Positions 1 to 7,926 of a DNA stretch of 64,000 nt are shown here, in pieces. The DNA lies in NCBI RefSeq assembly GCF_014203595.1, contig NZ_JACHJK010000007.1, forward strand, positions 1 through 64,000, written 5' to 3'. Position 1 is the first letter of the stretch, and each line of letters starts with the position of its first letter. The stretch comes from Streptomyces echinatus (lineage in GTDB: Bacteria > Actinomycetota > Actinomycetes > Streptomycetales > Streptomycetaceae). The notes under the pieces were generated by a model. That model searched no databases, had not been told where the DNA came from, and saw nothing but the letters and a program-made list of their open reading frames with translations. The position numbers and the translations under genes are program-made.

Positions 1-63
1 ACCACGAGGTAAGAACGACTCCAGCCGATCCCACTCCGCATTCGTCAGGTCACCACGTCCCAT
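1..63 (-). CDS. IS5-type transposase, N-terminal fragment cut by the window edge
   Basis: Reading leftward from the ATG at 63-61 gives 21 codons, MGRGDLTNAEWDRLESFLPR and then G, open to the edge. The DLTxxEWxxLxxxLP opening is typical of Streptomyces IS5-family transposases (DDE enzymes that cut and paste their own element). It contains a TTA leucine codon, which is rare in Streptomyces and needs the bldA tRNA. The rest of the gene and one end of its element lie outside the window, so intactness cannot be judged. It sits 56 bp from the IS701 element. Confidence 0.7.
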   Translation of the reverse strand, partial: MGRGDLTNAEWDRLESFLPRG

Positions 64-122
64 GCAGCCAGCCTGCCCCCAACGCCCCACTCACGCAGGG
101 AGATCCGAGAAACAGCGCCTAG

Positions 123-159
123 TACTGCAACGGTGCTTGCTGTGACTGATGACCAGGTC
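123..159 (+). repeat. IS701 left inverted repeat
   Basis: 37-bp terminal repeat just inside the CTAG target duplication at 119-122. It differs from the right copy only at positions 145 and 154. Confidence 0.9.
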
Positions 160-175
160 GGTCGTTGGTGTGGTT

Positions 176-1485
176 ATGGGTGGGGACCTTGCTGATGTCA
201 GGTCGTGGGCGGGTGAACTGGAGGCTGTGCATGAGCGGTTCGCGCACCGTTTCAGCAGGTCGGAGCCGCGTGAGTCGACACTGGCCTATATGCGGGGGCT
301 GATCGCTCCACTGCAGCGGAAGAACGGCTGGACGCTGGCGGAGGAAGCCGGCCACGCGGGCCCGGACCGCATCCACCGGATGTTGAATCGGATTGAGTGG
401 GACGCCGATGAGGTCCTCGACGATGTGCGTCAGTACGTGGTCGACAACCTCGGCGACCCCGGCGCCGTCCTGGTCGTGGACGACACGGGCTTCTTGAAGA
501 AGGGGACGCGGTCGGCCGGGGTGCAGCGGCAGTACTCCGGCACCGCCGGACGCACGGAGAACTGCCAGGTCGGTGTCTTCCTCGCCTATGCCACTGAGCG
601 CGGGCGGACATTGATCGACCGCCGTCTGTATCTGCCCACCTCCTGGACTGATGACCGCGACAGGTGCCGCCGGGCCGGCATCGACGACGAGGTTGGCTTC
701 GAGACGAAGGTGGCCATGGCCAAGGCGATGGTCCGCCGCGCCATCACGGACAAGATCCCGTTTCGATGGGTGACCGCAGATGCCGCCTACGGCTTCTCCA
801 AGGGCTGGCGCTCGGAGCTGGAGCGGGCGGACGTCTTCCACGTCATGGCCACCACCCGGCACGACACCGTGGTCACCCGCTGGGCGATCGACCATCCCGT
901 CCACGACCTGTTCAACGGCCTTGCCCGGCAGAAATGGAAGCGCCGTTCCTGCGGCAGTGGGGCTCACGGCCTGCGGATCTACGACTGGGCACGTGTCGAG
1001 GTGCGGCCCTGGCACCGGCCCGACCGCCGCCACTGGGTGATCGCCCGCCGCAGCGTGGCCCGCCCGCAGGAGATCTCCTACTACATCGCCTACTGCCCCG
1101 CCGAGACCACGCTTGATGACCTGATCCGCATCGCGGGCAGCCGATGGGCCATCGAAGAATGCTTCCAGAGCGCGAAACAGGAGTGCGGCCTGGACGACTA
1201 CCAGGTCCGCCGCTACCCCGGATGGCACCGCCACATGACGCTCGCCATGGCCGCCCACGCCTGCCTGACCGTCCTGCGAGCCCGCGAACTGGATGCCGGG
1301 AAAGCAGAAACGGATCCTCCCAGCTCATCCACCTCAGCCTCGCCGAGATACGACGGCTGATCACCCGCCTCACCAACCGCCGGCCCACACCCGTCGAGCA
1401 CATCCTGCACTGGTCGACCTGGCGCCGACGACGCCAACACCAAGCCCGCACCAGCCACTACAGACGACGCGGACACATCCCCTGA
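176..1485 (+). pseudogene. IS701-family transposase with a C-terminal frameshift
   Basis: DDE transposase of the IS701/IS4-like superfamily. Candidate catalytic residues are the Asp pair in LVVDDTGFLKKG, the Asp in WVTADAAYGFS and the Glu pair in RWAIEECFQSAKQECGL. The family-like start MGGDLADVRSWAGEL is the ATG at 176; an upstream in-frame ATG at 149 lies inside the terminal repeat. The reading frame runs into unrelated SSSTSASPRYDG and stops at 1360. The expected tail (QLIHLSLAEIRRLITRL to RRRGHIP) continues in another frame from 1321 to a stop at 1485. Adding one C to the CCC run at 1319-1321 would rejoin the two parts. Alternatives are a sequencing error in the C run or a functional slippage site. 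Confidence 0.85.
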
Positions 1486-1520
1486 CCTGGCCATCAGTCA
1501 CGGCAAGCACCGTTGCAGTA
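1484..1520 (-). repeat. IS701 right inverted repeat
   Basis: 37-bp terminal repeat mirrored to the left end, followed directly by CTAG at 1521-1524. Confidence 0.9.
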
Positions 1521-1595
1521 CTAGGACCGTCCCCGGCACCCGACCGGCCCCGGACGGCGGCGTCTCGTCGCCTCCCGGGGCGGGCCCTGAGGTCG

Positions 1596-2237
1596 TCAGC
1601 GGTCGTCGTCCGGATGCCGCTCCGCCGTCGCGTACGGGTTCTCCTGACCGTCGGCGAGCACACCGACGAAGGGCTCGCCCTCGCCCGCGAAGGTGTACGC
1701 GCCCGCCTCCAGGCGGTCGATCAGGCCCTGGGTCCAGGCCGCGTCGGAGTCGGCCGTGTGCAGCCAGAGGTTCATGATCTCGCCGATGTGGCCGAGCTGC
1801 CCGGGGCCGTCCTCGGGGACGTAGTCCTCGGTGACCGCGGCCCGCCACCGCCCGATCCCTTCGATCCGCTCCCGGAGCAGCTCCAGCACCTCGGCGCGGG
1901 GCAGTTCGACCAGGAATCCGATGGCCGCCGACTGGATGTCCGTCTTCTGGTCGTAGGCGACCAGGGACTCGCGCAGCAGCCGGAAGAACTCCTCGTCGCC
2001 GCGGTCCGTGATCTCGTACTCGGTGCGCGGCGGACCGCCCGCCGTGGACGGCGCGATCTCGTGCGCGTGCAGCAGTCCCTGCCGGGCCATCTGCTTGAGA
2101 GCGTGGTAGATCGAGCCCGGCTTGGCGTGGGACCACTCGTGCGCGCCCCAGTACTCCAGGTCGTTGCGGATCTGGTAGCCGTGGGCCCGCCCGTGCTGGC
2201 GCACCGCGCCCAGTACGAGAAGACGGATCGCTGACAT
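1596..2237 (-). CDS. PadR family transcriptional regulator
   Basis: 213-residue regulator. Residues 1-85 form the PadR winged helix, with MSAIRLLVLGAVRQHGRAHGY and the PGSIYHALKQMARQGLL recognition region. The rest is the helical Vir/PadR C-terminal dimerisation part (LPRAEVLELLRERIEGI). PadR proteins are usually repressors controlled by a small ligand and often act on a neighbouring gene; the nearest candidate is the DinB gene 47 bp upstream on the same strand. The start is the ATG at 2237; no clear Shine-Dalgarno is seen, only a TAACCT element 7 nt upstream of the ATG. The inducer is unknown. Confidence 0.9.
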   Translation of the reverse strand: MSAIRLLVLGAVRQHGRAHGYQIRNDLEYWGAHEWSHAKPGSIYHALKQMARQGLLHAHEIAPSTAGGPPRTEYEITDRGDEEFFRLLRESLVAYDQKTDIQSAAIGFLVELPRAEVLELLRERIEGIGRWRAAVTEDYVPEDGPGQLGHIGEIMNLWLHTADSDAAWTQGLIDRLEAGAYTFAGEGEPFVGVLADGQENPYATAERHPDDDR

Positions 2238-2283
2238 GCGGTCCAGGTTATGGCCGGGGAGCCGCCCGGACCGCCGCGGAGCC

Positions 2284-2829
2284 TTACGCCTGTCCGGCCT
2301 GCGCCAGTGCCACCAGCTCGAACGCGGTCTTCCCGTCCAGCGACTCGCGGATGATGTCGGCGTGGCCGGCGTGCCGGGCCGTCTCGCGGATCAGGTGCAG
2401 GCACAGCCAGCGCAGCGAGACACGGCCCTCCGGCGGAAACCAGGGGTCGGGCGGCAGCGGGAAGGTGTCGTCCAGGCTGGGCGCGGAGCGGATGTACTTC
2501 TCCGTCTCGGCGGCCACCTGCTCCCAGTACGCCAGCTGCGAGGCGACCGTCTCGTCACCGACCAGCTGGAAGGTCTCGTGCCAGTTCGTCTCGTCCCGCT
2601 GCACCCGCGGCGGCTCCTGCCTGGCCCGGGCCAGCCAGCCCTGCTCCACCTCGGCGACGTGCTTGAGCAGGCCGCCGAGGGACAGCTCGCTGGCGCTGGG
2701 CCGGGTACGGGCCTGCTCCTCGGTCAGCCCGAGCAGCGCCCGGCGGATTCCGCCGCGCTGTTCCTCGATGAACGCGAGAAGCGCTCCGCGCTCGTCGCCC
2801 TTCGCCTCCGCCGGAACGTGCATGACCAT
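2284..2829 (-). CDS. DinB/DUF664 family protein
   Basis: 181-residue four-helix protein of the DinB/DUF664 (mini-circle protein, mycothiol transferase-like) superfamily. Two candidate metal-binding histidine segments are LLKHVAEVEQGWLAR and CLHLIRETARHAGHADIIRE. Members are metal-dependent thiol transferases or of unknown function; mycothiol is the actinobacterial thiol, but the substrate here cannot be inferred. The start ATG at 2829 has AAGGCGG upstream; a second ATG lies two codons in. It probably forms a transcription unit with the PadR gene 46 bp downstream. Confidence 0.88.
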   Translation of the reverse strand: MVMHVPAEAKGDERGALLAFIEEQRGGIRRALLGLTEEQARTRPSASELSLGGLLKHVAEVEQGWLARARQEPPRVQRDETNWHETFQLVGDETVASQLAYWEQVAAETEKYIRSAPSLDDTFPLPPDPWFPPEGRVSLRWLCLHLIRETARHAGHADIIRESLDGKTAFELVALAQAGQA

Positions 2830-2890
2830 GGCACGCCGCCTTTCGTCTGGCTGTCCGCCGGGGCCGTTTCCCCGACATGGAAGACGCTAC

Positions 2891-2927
2891 GGGCCATTGC
2901 GGTCAGCAGCTGTCCGCAATGGCCCGG
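2891..2927 (-). terminator. Hairpin downstream of the aldehyde dehydrogenase gene
   Basis: A perfect 13-bp stem (2891-2903 with 2915-2927, arm CGGGCCATTGCGG) and an 11-nt loop lie 28 bp past the dehydrogenase stop. There is no U-tract, as is common for Streptomyces terminators. It also lies in front of the DinB gene, so a regulatory role is possible. Confidence 0.65.
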
Positions 2928-2954
2928 CGCCTCGAAAAAGGCGACCAGAGGTGA

Positions 2955-4415
2955 CTAGAACGGGAATCCGCTGCGGCCGTGCTGCACCGAGATCCACTTG
3001 ACCGTGGTGAACGCCTCCAGCGTCGTCTCGCCGTTGAGGCGGCCGAGGCCGGAGTGCTTCTCGCCGCCGAAGGGCACGATCGGCTCGTCGTGGACGGTGC
3101 CGTCGTTCACGTGGAACATGCCGGTGTCGATCCGCTTGGCGAAGGCCACGCCCCGCTCGACGTCCCCCGTGTGGACCGCGCCGCTGAGGCCGTAGGGGGT
3201 GCCGTTGACGATCCCGACCGCCTCCTCCTCGCCGTCGAACGGGACGAGGAAGACGACCGGGCCGAAGACCTCCTGCTGGAGCAGCGCGGAGTCGGCGGGG
3301 ATGCCGGTCAGCACGCTCGGCTCGACCAGGTTGTCGGTCGTGGTGCCGCGCACCAGGGCGGTGGCGCCCTCGGCGAGCGCCTGCTCGACGGTGCCGGAGA
3401 TCGCGCCCGCCTGCGCGGAGTTGATCACCGGGCCGATCACGGTCTCCGGGTCCCGCGGGTCGCCGACCTTGAGGGTGCGGACCTTGGCGACGAACTTCTC
3501 GGTGAACTCCTCGGCGACAGAACGGTCCACCAGGACGCGGTTCGCGGCCATGCAGACCTGGCCCTGGTGCACGAACCGGCTGAAGACCGCCGCGTCCACC
3601 GCGTAGTCGATGTCGGCGTCGTCCAGCACCACCAGCGCGCTGTTGCCGCCCAGTTCGAGGACCGAGCGCTTGAAGTGCTTGGCACAGACGGTGGCGACAT
3701 GCCGGCCGATCTTGTCGGAACCGGTGAAGGAGATGACCTTCGGGACCGGGTGCTCGATGAACGCGTCGCCGATCTCGGCGATGTCGGTGACGACGACGTT
3801 CAGCAGGCCGCCGGGCAGCCCGGCCTCCTCGAAGATCTTCGCGATCAGGGTGCCGCCGGCGATCGGGGTGTTCTGGTGCGGCTTGAGCACCACGCCGTTG
3901 CCCAGCGCGAGGGCCGGTGCGACCGACTTCAGCGACAGCAGGAAGGGGAAGTTGAAGGGGCTGATCACGCCCACGACGCCGACCGGCACGCGGTAGACGC
4001 GGTTCTCCTTGCCCTCGGTCGGGGAGGGCAGGATCTTCCCCTCGGGGCGCAGCGCGAGGTGGATCGACTCGCGCAGGAACTCCTTGGCCAGGTGCAGCTC
4101 GAAACCGGCCTTCACGCGCGTGCCGCCCAGTTCCGCGATGATCAGGTCGGCTATCTCCTGCTCGCGGTCCTCTATCCACCGCAGCGCCCGCTCGAAGACC
4201 GCGCGCCGGGTGTAGGGGTTGGTCTCGCCCCACTTCTTCTGGGCACGGGCGGCCGCCCGGTAGGCCTCGTCCACCTCGTCGACCGTGGCCACCGTGATCG
4301 AGGCCAGTTTCTCGTCGTCGTAGGGGTTGAAGTCGATGACGTCCCAGGAGCCCGTGCCCGGGCGCCACTCGCCGTCGATGTACTGCTGGGACAGGTCGGT
4401 GAACCAGGACGCCAT
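2955..4415 (-). CDS. NAD(P)-dependent aldehyde dehydrogenase (benzaldehyde dehydrogenase-like)
   Basis: 486-residue aldehyde dehydrogenase that oxidises an aldehyde to the carboxylate in the cytoplasm. Key residues are present: the general base Glu254 in LELGGNSALVV, the nucleophile Cys288 in GQVCMAANR, the SPFNFP and FTGSDKIGRH cofactor loops, and the C-terminal PFGGEKHSGLGR. Length and HQGQVCMA context resemble benzaldehyde/vanillin dehydrogenases, but substrate is inference. The ATG at 4415 has AGGG upstream; an in-frame TTG at 4427 is less likely. It is a single gene, followed by a hairpin. Confidence 0.92.
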   Translation of the reverse strand: MASWFTDLSQQYIDGEWRPGTGSWDVIDFNPYDDEKLASITVATVDEVDEAYRAAARAQKKWGETNPYTRRAVFERALRWIEDREQEIADLIIAELGGTRVKAGFELHLAKEFLRESIHLALRPEGKILPSPTEGKENRVYRVPVGVVGVISPFNFPFLLSLKSVAPALALGNGVVLKPHQNTPIAGGTLIAKIFEEAGLPGGLLNVVVTDIAEIGDAFIEHPVPKVISFTGSDKIGRHVATVCAKHFKRSVLELGGNSALVVLDDADIDYAVDAAVFSRFVHQGQVCMAANRVLVDRSVAEEFTEKFVAKVRTLKVGDPRDPETVIGPVINSAQAGAISGTVEQALAEGATALVRGTTTDNLVEPSVLTGIPADSALLQQEVFGPVVFLVPFDGEEEAVGIVNGTPYGLSGAVHTGDVERGVAFAKRIDTGMFHVNDGTVHDEPIVPFGGEKHSGLGRLNGETTLEAFTTVKWISVQHGRSGFPF

Positions 4416-4510
4416 GTCATCCCTCAATCGCTAGCGGACACCAGATCTACGCCGGGTCTGATCGGTTGTCATCGTACTTGCGACAGAAGGGAGTTGAGCA
4501 GATCGATCGG

Positions 4511-5371
4511 TCAGGAGAGTTGCAGGAGGCCGCGGAGCAGGTCCCGGCTCTCGTCCGGGCCGGGGCTGTCCTGCTGCAGTTCCTTCAGGGCCTGCTCGTA
4601 CTGGGCGACGTCCTCGCGCTTGTCCAGGTAGAGGGCACTGGTCAGCTGCTCCAGGTAGACGACGTCGGACAGGTCCGCGTCGGGGAAGCTGAGGATGGTG
4701 AACGCGCCGCTCTCGCCGGAGTGCCCGCCGAAGCTGAACGGCATGACCTGCAGCCGCACGTTGGGCCGCTCGGAGATGTCGATCAGGTGCTGCAGCTGGC
4801 CGCGCATCACCTCGCGGTCCCCGTAGGGACGGCGCAGGGCGGCCTCGTCCAGGACGATGTGGAACTCGGGGGCGTTGTCGGCGAGAAGGTACTTCTGCCG
4901 CTCCAGGCGCAGCGCGACCCGGCGTTCGACGTCGGCGACGCTCGCGCCCTGCATGCCGCGCCGGACCACCACGCGGGCGTACTCCTCGGTCTGCAGCAGG
5001 CCGTGCACGAACTGCACCTCGTAGGCGCGGATCAGTGAGGCGGCGCCCTCCAGGCCGACGTAGGTGGGGAACCAGGTGGGCAGGACGTCGGTGTAACTGT
5101 GCCACCAGCCCGCCACGTTGGCCTCCCGGGCGAGGGAGAGCAGCGACTCGCGCTCCGCCTCGTCGGTGATGCCGTAGAGCGTCAGCAGGTCCTCGACGTC
5201 TCTGGTCTTGAAGCTCACCCGGCCCAGCTCCATCCGGCTGATCTTCGACTCGGAGGCGCGGATCGAGTAACCCGCCGCCTCACGCGTGATCCCGCGCGCT
5301 TCCCGCAGCCGCCTGAGTTGCGAGCCGAGCAGCATCCGCCGCACCACCGATCCGGGCTCTCCCGCGCTCAC
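4511..5371 (-). CDS. XRE-family regulator of the WhiJ/Scr1 type (HTH plus DUF5753)
   Basis: 286-residue DNA-binding protein. The N-terminal XRE helix-turn-helix is LGSQLRRLREARGITREAAG with SESKISRMELGR; the rest is the DUF5753 domain (GLLQTEEYARVVVRRGM, RPNVRLQVMPF). In Streptomyces these regulators work with a small DUF397 protein and an RsbW-like ATPase in developmental or toxin-antitoxin-like modules, and both partners are adjacent here. The GTG at 5371 is chosen because GGAGG lies 9 nt upstream; an in-frame TTG at 5389 is weaker. It is divergent from the ATPase gene. It probably binds the repeated site described at 5579 and 6652. Confidence 0.9.
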   Translation of the reverse strand: MSAGEPGSVVRRMLLGSQLRRLREARGITREAAGYSIRASESKISRMELGRVSFKTRDVEDLLTLYGITDEAERESLLSLAREANVAGWWHSYTDVLPTWFPTYVGLEGAASLIRAYEVQFVHGLLQTEEYARVVVRRGMQGASVADVERRVALRLERQKYLLADNAPEFHIVLDEAALRRPYGDREVMRGQLQHLIDISERPNVRLQVMPFSFGGHSGESGAFTILSFPDADLSDVVYLEQLTSALYLDKREDVAQYEQALKELQQDSPGPDESRDLLRGLLQLS

Positions 5372-5578
5372 GTTCGCCAGCCTCCCCAACCGTCTTCAGG
5401 GGCCGAAGTCTGCCACTAAAACACTCCGAGCAGTACTCGTCCGGTTACGGAAACGGAAAGAGCTCGGCCGTTTCTGGCGCGTTGAGACCGGGAAGAGGTC
5501 CGGACCTCTGACAGGACCGTCAGGAAGATGGCAGAAAAAATGGCCAAGAAGCGGTACGGGCAGTGCCATTTCGGTCGC

Positions 5579-5606
5579 GTGCACGTGCATCTGCCCTTGC
5601 ATCTGC
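5579..5606 (+). promoter_or_regulatory. Putative operator of the WhiJ-like triad, copy 1
   Basis: A 28-bp element begins GTGCACGTGCAT and ends TGCATCTGC, 75 bp upstream of the ATPase gene start. It matches 24 of 28 positions with the element in front of the DUF397 gene, in the same orientation relative to the gene and at nearly the same distance. It is likely the binding site of the XRE regulator (inference). Confidence 0.6.
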
Positions 5607-5680
5607 TCTACGCATCCGAAACCATGGGAGCCGCGCCACCGCTGCATCGCAACGACCGCGAATTCCCGGGAGTGCCTCGC

Positions 5681-6178
5681 ATGGGGACGAATGGATCGAC
5701 CATGCTCAAGCCGTTACGGCAGGGCCTTCCGCCGCTGGATCCCGCGGCCGTGTCCGATGCCGCCTCGTGCGCCCTCCCCGCCCGCTACGAAGCGGTGCGC
5801 GAAGCCCGGCACTTCACCCGGGACACCCTGGACAAGTGGGACGTCGGAGATCACTTCGACGACATATGCCTCGTCGTCTCCGAGCTCGTCACCAACGCCC
5901 TGCGCCACGCCGTGCCGGCCGACCCGTGCCGTACCGACGAGCGTCACCCGTCGGTACGGCTGCACCTGATGCGCTGGACCGAGCGGCTGGTGTGCGCGGT
6001 GCGCGACCCGAGCCACGAGACGCCGGTCCCGCGGGACTCGGACGACTTCTCCGCCGAGTCGGGCCGCGGCCTCTTCCTGGTCGACTCCTTCGCCGACAGC
6101 TGGGGCTGGCACCCGCTGGCCGGCACGCTGGAGGGCAAGGTGGTCTGGGCGCTGTTCCGGCTCCGGACGGCCGGCTGA
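5681..6178 (+). CDS. RsbW-like ATP-binding protein (anti-sigma factor kinase family)
   Basis: 165-residue GHKL/HATPase_c_2 protein. The N-box is VVSELVTNALRHAVP, the G1 region is ESGRGLFLVDSFAD and the C-terminus is GKVVWALFRL. Such proteins bind ATP and either inhibit sigma factors and phosphorylate STAS antagonists, or serve as partners in WhiJ/DUF397 modules. The ATG at 5681 (MGTNGSTMLKPLRQG) has GGGAG 8 nt upstream; the open frame continues upstream to 5528 through the operator-like repeats, which argues against a longer protein. It is divergent from the XRE gene. Confidence 0.88.
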   Translation: MGTNGSTMLKPLRQGLPPLDPAAVSDAASCALPARYEAVREARHFTRDTLDKWDVGDHFDDICLVVSELVTNALRHAVPADPCRTDERHPSVRLHLMRWTERLVCAVRDPSHETPVPRDSDDFSAESGRGLFLVDSFADSWGWHPLAGTLEGKVVWALFRLRTAG

Positions 6179-6297
6179 TCCGGTGACGACGCCGCACGCA
6201 GGGGATGTCTACGCGCGTATATCCATCGCGGACACCGCCTGTGCGCCGGCGCCCGCCCGACATCGTTGCCACCCTCCGCGGCGGCCGGCGCCGACGC

Positions 6298-6570
6298 TCA
6301 GCTGGCGATCAGGTGGTCGAACTCCCCGTCCTTGATGCCGAGGAGCATCGCCTCGATCTCCGCACGCGTGTAGACGAGCGCGGGGCCGTCCGGGAAACGC
6401 GAGTTGCGTACGGCGACCTCGCCCCCCGGCAGCCGCGCGAACTCCACGCAGGAGCCCTGCGAGTTGCTGTGCCTGCTCTTCTGCCAGGCCACTCCGTCCA
6501 GCTGCGTGGCAGCCATGCCGTTGTACACGTCGTCGTACCCCCCGTACACGCCGTCAACGTCGCGGTCCAC
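6298..6570 (-). CDS. DUF397 domain protein, small partner of the WhiJ-like regulator
   Basis: 90-residue acidic protein with the DUF397 signature WQKSRHSNSQGSCVEFARL, then VAVRNSRFPDGPALVYTRAEIEAMLLGIKDGEFDHL. DUF397 proteins are encoded beside DUF5753 XRE regulators and act as their partners or antagonists. The first 20 residues are variable. The GTG at 6570 has GGGGAG 6 nt upstream. Together with the genes at 4511 and 5681 it makes a complete three-gene module sharing one operator sequence. Confidence 0.87.
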   Translation of the reverse strand: MDRDVDGVYGGYDDVYNGMAATQLDGVAWQKSRHSNSQGSCVEFARLPGGEVAVRNSRFPDGPALVYTRAEIEAMLLGIKDGEFDHLIAS

Positions 6571-6651
6571 AGGTCGCTCCCCGGTGGTGCACTGGCTGGT
6601 GAGGCCATAGATGCTGTGGTCAACTGACCCGGATCATAGCTCTCTTCACGT

Positions 6652-6679
6652 GCAGGTGCATGAGCAAATGCACGTGCAC
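6652..6679 (-). promoter_or_regulatory. Putative operator of the WhiJ-like triad, copy 2
   Basis: On the minus strand the element starts GTGCACGTGCATTTGC and ends CACCTGC, 82 bp upstream of the DUF397 start. It matches copy 1 at 24 of 28 positions with no gaps. Confidence 0.6.
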
Positions 6680-6716
6680 GAGGGGTGTTCCCGTGGTTAC
6701 AGCTTTGACGTGCCCT

Positions 6717-7190
6717 TTACCCGAGCCGCTCCAGCGCCTGCCCAAGAGCAGGCAGGACATGTCCCCTCCAGCCCCCGTTCATGATGGTGCGCGCCATCAT
6801 CTGAGCCGGGTCGTCCGGATCGAATCCCTCGTGCACTAGGAAGAGACGCGTACCGCGCCCTTCGTGTTCCAGGGTCCAGGTGATGGTCCAGTCCGCGGGA
6901 TTGGCCGGATCGGCGTCCGTCCAGCGGAGGGACAGCATCCGCTCGGTGTCGTAGGCGAGCACCCGCACCTCTACGACGCCGGAGAAGCGGGAGTTGGGAC
7001 GGGGGACGGAAGTCATCCGGTACCGGTGGCCGACCCGGAGCCGGAAGTCCTCCGCGCCGGGCATCTGCCAGCGCGCGAGCAGTTCGGGGTCGGTCAGGGC
7101 CCGCCAGACCTTGGCGGGCGGGTGCGGAAAGAATTGGTCGACGCGGATCGTGGTGAGGTCGTCCTCGTCACCGCCGGCTGCCGGGCTCAT
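6717..7190 (-). CDS. SRPBCC / AHSA1 family protein
   Basis: 157-residue START-like hydrophobic-cavity protein of the AHSA1 (Aha1/CalC) family. It has VDQFFPHPPAKVWRALTDPELLARWQMPG near the start and EHEGRGTRLFLVHEGF, then NGGWRGHVLPALGQAL at the C-terminus. Members bind or sequester small hydrophobic molecules; the ligand is unknown. Its ATG overlaps the stop of the ArsR gene by 4 bp, so the two are translationally coupled. ArsR-AHSA1 pairs are common in actinobacteria. Confidence 0.9.
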   Translation of the reverse strand: MSPAAGGDEDDLTTIRVDQFFPHPPAKVWRALTDPELLARWQMPGAEDFRLRVGHRYRMTSVPRPNSRFSGVVEVRVLAYDTERMLSLRWTDADPANPADWTITWTLEHEGRGTRLFLVHEGFDPDDPAQMMARTIMNGGWRGHVLPALGQALERLG

Positions 7191-7534
7191 GACTCGCCAT
7201 CGTCGGGCATCCGGTCGAGCAGATCACCGAGGCCCCTCAGCCGGTCGCGCCAGAACCGCTCGTACGGATGGAGCCAGTCCTGCACCTCGGCGAGCGGGGC
7301 CGCCTCCAGGCGGTAGATCCGCTGCCGTCCGGAGCGCTGCTCGGAGACGAGGCCGGCCTCCCGGAGCACCCTGAGGTGTTCCGAGAGGCTGGGGCGGCGC
7401 ATCTCGAAGTGGTCGGCCAGGGCCTGCACGGCCTGGGGCCCGCGCTCGCGCAGCAGCCGCAGCACCTCGCGGCGGGTGGCGTTGGCGAGCGCGGCGAAGA
7501 CCCGGTCCTCGGCGGCGGTACCCGTCGCGTTCAT
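7187..7534 (-). CDS. ArsR family transcriptional regulator
   Basis: 115-residue winged-helix repressor (VFAALANATRREVLRLLRERGPQAVQALADHFEMRRPSLSEHLRVLREAGLVSEQRSGRQRIYRLE). No Cys-containing metal motif is present, so it is probably not a metal sensor and belongs to the AHSA1-associated subgroup. It is the middle gene of a VOC-ArsR-SRPBCC operon, with 7 bp to the upstream gene and a 4-bp overlap with the downstream one. It is the likely binder of the large inverted repeat at 7927-7973. Confidence 0.92.
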   Translation of the reverse strand: MNATGTAAEDRVFAALANATRREVLRLLRERGPQAVQALADHFEMRRPSLSEHLRVLREAGLVSEQRSGRQRIYRLEAAPLAEVQDWLHPYERFWRDRLRGLGDLLDRMPDDGES

Positions 7535-7541
7535 GGTGCGG

Positions 7542-7916
7542 TCAGAAGCCTTCCTTCTCCGTCAGCAGCATCAGACCGTTGCCGTCGGGGTCCGTGAAGG
7601 AGGCCATCCGCCCCCAGGGGAGTTCGTCCGGCCCCTGCACCGGGACGCCTGCCGCGGCGAGCCGGGCGCAGTCCGCGTCGACGTCGGTCGTGACCAACAT
7701 GATCCCCCGGGCGGACCCGGGCTCGAAACCGCCCATCCCCGGGCCCGAGAGGGTGAAGACGGTCTGCGCGCCCTCGGGGGCGACCTGCAGCCAGCGGCCC
7801 GGGGGCAGCTCCCGGTCGACGGTGACCTCGAAGCCGAGGACGTCGGTGTAGAAGCGCAGGGCCCGGTCCTGGTCGGTGACGGGGAGCGTGACGAAAGAGG
7901 CGTGCGTGATGGTCAT
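7542..7916 (-). CDS. VOC superfamily protein (glyoxalase/dioxygenase fold)
   Basis: 124-residue paired beta-alpha-beta-beta-beta protein. The N-terminal half has HASFVTLPVTDQDRALRFYTDVLGFEV and the C-terminal half has GRMASFTDPDGNGLMLLTE. Candidate metal ligands are His5 and the Glu near the C-terminus. The family includes glyoxalases, dioxygenases and antibiotic-binding proteins; the substrate is unknown. It is the first gene of the operon, directly behind the operator-like repeat. Confidence 0.9.
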   Translation of the reverse strand: MTITHASFVTLPVTDQDRALRFYTDVLGFEVTVDRELPPGRWLQVAPEGAQTVFTLSGPGMGGFEPGSARGIMLVTTDVDADCARLAAAGVPVQGPDELPWGRMASFTDPDGNGLMLLTEKEGF

Positions 7917-7926
7917 GCCGGGAGGA

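Larger units (their letters stand above)
123..1520 (+). mobile_element. IS701-family insertion sequence with both ends and target duplication
   Basis: The left end (123-159, starting TACTGCAACGGTGCTTGC) and the reverse complement of the right end (1484-1520) match at 35 of 37 positions. The element is 1398 bp and is flanked by CTAG at 119-122 and again at 1521-1524, the 4-bp duplication typical of IS701. Nearly all of it is one transposase gene. Clean ends and intact duplications suggest a recent insertion; the frameshifted transposase suggests this copy may no longer move by itself. Confidence 0.93.

Noticed and set aside
2979-4631. Very long reading frames antisense to the aldehyde dehydrogenase, tmk, topA, hppA, Tad and acs genes
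   Set aside because: High-GC genes leave open frames on the other strand; these lack domains and have Arg/Ala/Pro-rich composition. The true genes have intact catalytic motifs.
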